From NCBI GenBank assembly GCA_045616665.1, contig JAZLHE010000113.1, positions 1 through 9,537 on the forward strand: DNA of 9,537 nt, read 5' to 3'. Below, piece after piece: positions 9,001 through 9,537 of this stretch. The notes under the pieces were generated by a model, which did not search any database, had not been told where the DNA came from, and saw only the letters and a program-made list of their open reading frames with translations. The stretch is from RUG11690 sp045616665 (GTDB lineage Bacteria; Bacteroidota; Bacteroidia; Bacteroidales; WCHB1-69). The position numbers were made by a program, and so were the translations under genes. How positions within the stretch are numbered: position 1 is the first letter of the stretch; every line of letters starts with the position of its first letter.

Positions 9001-9244
9001 GGTGAGCGTCAGCGTGAATGTGGATGCCATCGGTGCCGCGCCGATATTGGAACTCGAAGTGGCTACCGACAACAGCTTCGGCAGCTCAACGCCAATGTAC
9101 ACCTACAAGGTGGTGACAAGTTCCGCGGGTGCGCAAAGCCACGACTTTGAACACCTGCCCGCAGGAACATATTATGTCCGTGCCAAGTTGTACAACTGCA
9201 ATGGTGGTATCGTTTCCGAATCACAAGAGGTTGTCGTGGAATAA
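2..9244 (+). CDS. Giant multi-repeat surface/secreted protein (GLUG, SprB-like and MBG-like repeats), 5'-partial
   Basis: Seen: one uninterrupted frame runs from the left edge to TAA at 9242-9244 (at least 3,080 residues). It is open upstream of the ATG at nt 5. That ATG has no visible ribosome binding site, no signal peptide follows it, and it falls inside a domain that recurs twice later, so the true start lies outside the window. Order by residue (ATG = 1): Ig-like remnant 1-77; lead-in 78-187; GLUG array 188-584; closing segment to about 637; Ig-like linker about 640-718; second lead-in 720-827; second GLUG array 828-1022; linker and Cys-containing domain to about 1215; two SprB-like repeats 1223-1385; about 15 MBG-like repeats 1388-2787; two SprB-like repeats 2788-2942; C-terminal beta domain 2943-3079. 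Known: GLUG, SprB and MBG repeats occur in large extracellular Bacteroidota proteins, including gliding and adhesion proteins. Inferred: an adhesive or structural role at the cell surface. No enzyme motif and no obvious membrane segment was seen. No canonical type IX sorting tail was recognised. Exact ligand and export route are unknown. Confidence 0.95.
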   Translation, partial: VMPVRLSNEETWKQVSSNFYMHGCEVGDWTLLQGGCVELDTAGTHCQTSVVGAGIAQLGAAVNGQTYRTVRILVQVNENTPLIIKNLTELKNFRNVINSASGFYSWADSTYHTSLNHEDSLHLEDFVEIQNGGMDLYFKQVVDIDMSGESGSWTPIADYQTNNAWLFQGNYNGDGHTISGLKLTENKNYRGLFGRINAAVIRNLTIDGAQMSNNSQHEGVLCGLNYGGDIENCAVTHSKITGGSTYTGVLCGSLYYGDIRHCNVTSDTLQSTGERAGGICGYNEYGVIDTCYSEGFYMNISGNYRGGIVGCNYYSTLRGCYSINDKYAGSMSYVGGIEGYNRSSSVTNCYTKNIDINGTGSRIGGICGNAYYSGASYVNCHTEGGSITSTGEYIAGLIGILDEAGLKNGHNTAVIKGKNYVGGIIGYQEQSNLDTCYNTGNITGTNAHVGGISGRGGYSGRINYCYNTGDVNGVVQVGGLVGSIQNDNNWRCLHSYNLGQVTGTNIVGGIAGDNYHAAIQNCYNVGIVKGISQIGGLIGRQVDPSVNTSNSYNAGWVYGVSMVGGICGYSPVNKFANCAYDVQMCPKGGVNNVDIAATKPLLTTELASNSDALKSILGTTDWVYTEGMYPRLTKIDTGKAALASVLPVYLTATPDTVYADDVPVGHYALTGCDQDVSWTRYQGYGLSITDCDLNATGRNYVQIANVIDGDTLKVVQLVLGISEENPLEIVSLEQFRKFRDLINSNQTFYFDDVNKIFYESEGDGYIKIDPLGEHTFFKLTTDVDLSLESGGWKPIGDYATSTQLMFKGHFNGDNHNIVGLTISNSNKSYQGLFGYLQGTMKNVRVVNADITGSGSYYGVIAGYNNGTVLNCSSVDGRIKSTGSYIGGITGINVYDQVSYCYNSCNITGASYVGGISGQSKDAGIVSQCFNAGLVTATAASGYVGGITGYCNTELSNCYNVGAITGKNYMGGIVGWSQSQWTRYCYNAGYVKSLSATPSYVGAIASSDNSTYYPYYSFYDKQMCTLDGGIGRASDAINSSNRTTDKFTTGMVGTALQGTNMLSSDYWTFTDSIYPRLTSLLAYDGSSVSAQPVYVSDLLGCDEIATPFTVKTNDSITWTRHGNGHALNVNNLSEGKVGLAICGPDTLKVSLGDDIKLVPLEVVKLAAYPVVDTACDGFYVWAANGRVYTESCEVTIALTVTEGCDSIMQLKLTIPPALQIKMDSKNYSCYESTDAYAEATVTGGFAKGYIYVWTNESGDTISTTNRIDALVCGEKFVPGTYHLSVRDKIHPDCEKSTDVTITQPTELVLTPGVFDGQCYNQNDGYIEFSVDGGSMPYKVDWGSTDTMIVSHASTDTITGLAAGTYTVQVTDAHGCTKTSESIILEEDGTEYAISAFGVNKMYDGVAVNPNQYILKIGENEPDTIASGSFKKLANGDTLRATVSYTGTSVKDVMSEANDVVTFSITKDGVDQTCRYNVTTQNSNIIITKRDVTLTSASAQKVHDGQPLTNHTVVVGGSGFAEGEDTLRCDVTGSQTDAGASANTFTYTLKDNTLASNYDITTIEGQLVVVPAGSVLVVANSNTKKYDGTALVDSGYTYILPAAGEKFANDTLIVKVIGDITNVGTVVNQVDSATIVIKDKTNDTIHTSSYTIAPVVHGTLTVTPRNVTLSTVSDSKVYDGTPLARPEVTLSGDGFVDGEVTSYTATNSITNVGTVTNAITVTEGAGYLADNYNLQKSEGTLTVTKRQLTIIGESRSIDYDGQAHNLTSFTAPNLVTGHTISGITYAASGTQKGTYTGSFTGTVVIRDAASNDVTANYDITSQPGTLSIGQTILPLVVKSNTNNFRYDGQPHIYQDYTVLYNGESLTPTSGTTYTLPTGDALTITPTLTGSTGITHVSQNAEKNNTFSISLAHSDHYSAVTLDTGKIVIDKRMVNLRSQNDWKIYDGTPLPSSVASTDQSVERSGYGFPVGESVICTVTGSQTKVGSSANTFNYAAGNNTDLNDYDIVTNYGTLKVDPATLTFTATDASRLYGEENPEFHYSITGFVNGEDTTIAGKAPFIGTARPQLSTTAVQTSPAGIYSINVDLTGVAFENYRVVPQSGKLTVNRRPLTIQALSVDHVTYDGNQHTWQESAAPHYQLVESALLEHDTVTSVFIAGARTIAGVTQIELNNVLVKHYEVNGGDTSWTDVTQSYDMTYLNGTITINPVEITLQPLPFDTVFTGTTYTSANSLAPHYKIAAGSLVGNDSIVAMTINGSRASYGKTPFVIDSVSIKIVDTTEVHDYSDLTPQQLRNGGYHITLLTDTLFVDHRDVPYEIEIFGKDDTLVYNGEGQTLTGWKANEFEVNGYTYHVETLTSSVTKQNVGVYPTVISGDTVVKNANNEDVSAEFHVTAHPGELTITKKPIKVIAKGVTVEYDFIPHSYADNNPPYTTEGVCGGHIVSDIQMTGETTQGRVPIHIIPGSVKLKTLVGSTDVTDNYEISLVDSAINILPRSQKDTFRIVSKSQTMVYDGVAHTLTGFDTLRFMLYSHTAQETPVYFTIDADSVKATTVAATEVGTYKNAITGKPVVRDEANNIVSEYFVVLADTGKLTINQRPITVTGRDSTFYFDGNSHSIADMHAPYHTIDSTQLVSGHNLTAEVTSETISELDATTPTVVGEVTITDAGGNNVTTNYDITKVNGTLKIEGFPGAIVITSASAELECTGQPQKKEEYAVSYDGNPITAETGSNGLKFVMPTATHDTLTVTPTFAGITTPSENADSNNVFTYVLQNDTKYVGTRTLVKGTIRMYDSLRVVVTPTPVTCNGQDDGKAEVTITGGKKNSGNYSYKLDGGTATNTAGTVNLTDLTNGDHTFYVSDSLNYDKTLTFTITQPNVLTLTLTSDNPICEDGSVMSFTTGGNGGNKFKLNDAAEDAIGIYNHLSAGSYTVTVTDSKGCTATKSVTLTTVPVTEQVGITRSGELTNYAPDTTVDASGDLTAFPALTASGDIIAQPALSNCTATVNGHKVSVSVNVDAIGAAPILELEVATDNSFGSSTPMYTYKVVTSSAGAQSHDFEHLPAGTYYVRAKLYNCNGGIVSESQEVVVE
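566..1756 (+). repeat. GLUG repeat array 1 (about 14 units)
   Basis: Units of roughly 22-35 residues each carry a (Y/H/Q)-x-GG-(I/L)-x-G core followed by an NC(Y)-x-x-G core. In order the first cores read YRGLFG, HEGVLCG, YTGVLCG, RAGGICG, YRGGIVG, YVGGIEG, RIGGICG, YIAGLIG, YVGGIIG, HVGGISG, QVGGLVG, IVGGIAG, QIGGLIG and MVGGICG. The array is preceded by a conserved lead-in (SGSWTPIADY, GNYNGDGHTISGL) and closes with YDVQMCPKGG. Known: GLUG motifs are short beta-rich repeats of bacterial surface proteins and probably stack as a solenoid. The unit following YIAGLIG is degenerate, reading NGHNTA where its neighbours have NCYNTG. Confidence 0.9.
2486..3070 (+). repeat. GLUG repeat array 2 (about 7 units)
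   Basis: This is a shorter, diverged copy of the first array inside the same gene. The unit cores are YQGLFG, YYGVIAG, YIGGITG, YVGGISG, YVGGITG, YMGGIVG and a degenerate YVGAIAS, followed by YDKQMCTLDGG. The flanks match those of array 1: a lead-in with SGGWKPIGDY and GHFNGDNHNIVGL before it, and a tryptophan plus YPRLT closing segment after it. The DNA word gtgggcggtatttccgg occurs identically in array 1 (1346-1362) and array 2 (2735-2751). Confidence 0.9.
3671..4159 (+). repeat. Two SprB-like repeats (N-terminal pair)
   Basis: Two consecutive modules of about 80 residues. The first begins NYSCYESTDAYAEATVTGG, runs through VWTNESGDT and GTYHLSVRD, and ends TDVTITQPTEL. The second begins GQCYNQNDGYIEFSVDGG, continues MPYKVDWG, and ends LAAGTYTVQVTDAHGC. 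This is the pattern C-x-x-x-x-DG...GG-x-x-PY-x-x-W...aGtYtv-x-V-tD-x-x-GC known from SprB-type repeats of Bacteroidota gliding and adhesion proteins. The first copy is less canonical: TDAY replaces NDGY and HPDC replaces HGC. The pair sits directly upstream of the MBG-like array. Confidence 0.82.
4166..8365 (+). repeat. Tandem array of about 15 MBG-like (Ig-fold) repeats
   Basis: Units of about 80-103 residues start near a YDG motif and end in a GxLxV/I strand followed by a short K/R/P-rich joint (TKRDV, TPRNV, TKRQL, DKRMV, NRRPL, TKKPI, NQRPI). Approximate unit starts: 4166, 4472, 4711, 4996, 5240, 5491, 5794, 6056, 6326, 6623, 6932, 7208, 7479, 7784 and 8057. The YDG motif varies along the array: MYDG, VHDG, KYDG, VYDG, DYDG, RYDG, IYDG, TYDG, VFTG, VYNG, EYDF, VYDG, YFDG and ECTG. 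Unit 8 is distinct, with RLYGEENPEFHY in place of YDG, which is the pattern of the MBG_2 family. Many units contain an (N/S)YDI-type strand near the end. Known: such tandem Ig-like modules form long extracellular stalks. That role is inferred here. Confidence 0.85.
8366..8830 (+). repeat. Two SprB-like repeats (C-terminal pair)
   Basis: The first module starts VTPTPVTCNGQDDGKAEV, contains TITGGKKNSGNYSYKLDGG, and ends DGxxTF-like as NGDHTFYVSD with TFTITQPNVLTLTL. The second has NPICEDGSVMSFTTGGNGG and closes LSAGSYTVTVTDSKGC, the standard SprB-type ending. Together with the N-terminal pair they bracket the MBG-like array on both sides. The first copy lacks the closing GC. This stretch is visibly GC-richer than the preceding MBG units. 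Confidence 0.82.
8831..9241 (+). other. C-terminal beta-rich domain of the giant protein, no canonical sorting tail
   Basis: The last 137 residues have alternating hydrophobic strands (KVSVSVNVDAIG, ILELEVATDNSFG, YTYKVVTSS, GTYYVRAKLYNCNGG, SQEVVVE), resembling a fibronectin/Ig-like fold. The chain ends directly in VVVE-stop. Two cysteines (LSNCTA and YNCNGG) could form a disulfide. The usual type IX tail features, a PNPxxxxxxI opening and a GxYxxxI...KxxxxK ending, are not seen. Whether this domain itself is the export or anchoring signal cannot be told from sequence alone. Confidence 0.6.
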
Positions 9245-9266
9245 TTTCTGTCAACAATAACTATCC

Positions 9267-9305
9267 AAGAGAGGGTGACTAAAAAAGTAGTCATCCTCTT
9301 TTTTT
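9267..9305 (+). terminator. Rho-independent terminator of the giant gene
   Basis: A stem of 12 base pairs (9270-9281 with 9288-9299) contains one G-U wobble at 9275/9294 and a six-base AAAAAG loop. It can be lengthened outward by AAG with TTT. The 3' arm runs straight into seven T residues (9299-9305). It begins 23 nt after the TAA. In the opposite direction the hairpin is followed by CTTGG, not a T run, so it should work for the + strand only. Confidence 0.9.
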
Positions 9306-9329
9306 ATCCTGCGGGCACCAATACATTTT

Positions 9330-9453
9330 TTATTTTCCCAATTCCTGCTTCAGCTTCTCCAATTCTGTTTTTAATTCTGCCACCTCCGAATTGGATTCGC
9401 ATTTGACGGAATGCTGGTAATATCCCTAAAAGTGTGTATTTTTGTTTTTTCAT
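9330..9453 (-). pseudogene. Possible small coiled-coil protein gene, split by a one-base frameshift
   Basis: On the - strand an ATG at 9453-9451 opens MKKQKYTLL. A frame shifted by one base then reads GYYQHSVKCESNS followed by VAELKTELEKLKQELGK and TAA at 9332-9330. The second part has leucines at heptad-like spacing and alternating K/E, which is typical of a real coiled-coil end. The two parts join into a 40-residue protein if one base of the GGG run (plus-strand CCC at 9424-9426) is dropped. Without the correction the ATG frame continues through less protein-like sequence for 49 residues to a stop at 9306-9304. The frame lies just after a promoter-like element. Alternatives are a chance ORF, a decayed remnant or a sequence error. 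Function is not recognised. Confidence 0.4.
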
Positions 9454-9463
9454 TTTGTATTTG

Positions 9464-9497
9464 CAAAAGTATTCATTTTTTTTTGATTTAACGTCAA
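9464..9497 (-). promoter_or_regulatory. Bacteroidota-type promoter, - strand
   Basis: The - strand reads TACTTTTG at 9471-9464, an exact match to the TAnnTTTG -7 element of the Bacteroidota primary sigma factor. TTGAC lies upstream at 9497-9493, but the gap of about 23 nt is slightly longer than the usual spacing to the -33 TTTG element, so that half is weaker. A nine-A tract lies between the two elements. The ATG of the small - strand frame begins only 10 nt after TTTG, which would leave a very short leader with no room for a normal ribosome binding site. Confidence 0.5.
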
Positions 9498-9537
9498 CTT
9501 GAAAGTTTTCGCCTGAAACGGAGCGTAGCGGAGTGAA

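Noticed and set aside
9270..9299. The hairpin as a bidirectional terminator also serving the small - strand frame
   Set aside because: Read on the - strand the hairpin is followed by CTTGG, not a T run.
9359..9396. Inverted repeat ccaattc ... gaattgg in the 3' flank as a terminator or protein-binding site
   Set aside because: The arms are only 7 bp, the loop is over 20 bases, and the bases are explained by the coiled-coil frame on the - strand.

Overview
The window is almost entirely one very large open reading frame on the + strand. It is open at the left edge, so the gene is partial at its 5' end, and it stops at 9242-9244. About 290 bases of AT-rich non-coding sequence follow. The protein is a repeat-built surface or secreted giant of the kind found in Bacteroidota (most likely Bacteroidales). 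The evidence for this is the combination of GLUG motifs, SprB-type repeats and MBG-type Ig-like repeats, together with a TAnnTTTG promoter-like element in the 3' flank. Neither genus nor species can be read from the sequence.

Layout of the visible 3,080 residues, numbered from the first in-window ATG at nt 5: (1) the end of an Ig-like domain; (2) super-module 1, made of a conserved lead-in, about 14 GLUG units and a YDxQMCxxGG / YPRLT closing segment; (3) a linking Ig-like domain with a SWTRYxGxG motif; (4) super-module 2, a diverged copy with only about 7 GLUG units; (5) a third copy of the linking domain and a Cys-containing CDGFYVW...GCDS domain; (6) two SprB-like repeats; (7) about 15 tandem MBG-like repeats (about 1,400 residues) that fall into interleaved subfamilies; (8) two more SprB-like repeats; (9) a C-terminal beta-rich domain ending directly at the stop codon. 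No catalytic domain is visible, so the likely role is structural or adhesive at the cell surface (inference). No canonical type IX secretion C-terminal domain is recognisable, which is unusual for this protein class.

Behind the stop codon is a strong intrinsic terminator (9267-9305). Beyond it, on the - strand, lies a small possible gene. A consensus-like promoter sits 10 nt before an ATG, and a short coiled-coil reading frame follows that can only be read as one 40-residue protein if one G of a GGG run is removed. It is either a degraded microgene or a sequence error. The right edge holds the start of a short 10-nt-period GC-rich repeat.

Nothing in the window qualifies as a new enzymatic or defence system. 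The points of interest are the higher-order organisation of the repeats, the cysteine ladder in the GLUG arrays, the missing sorting domain and the frameshifted microgene.
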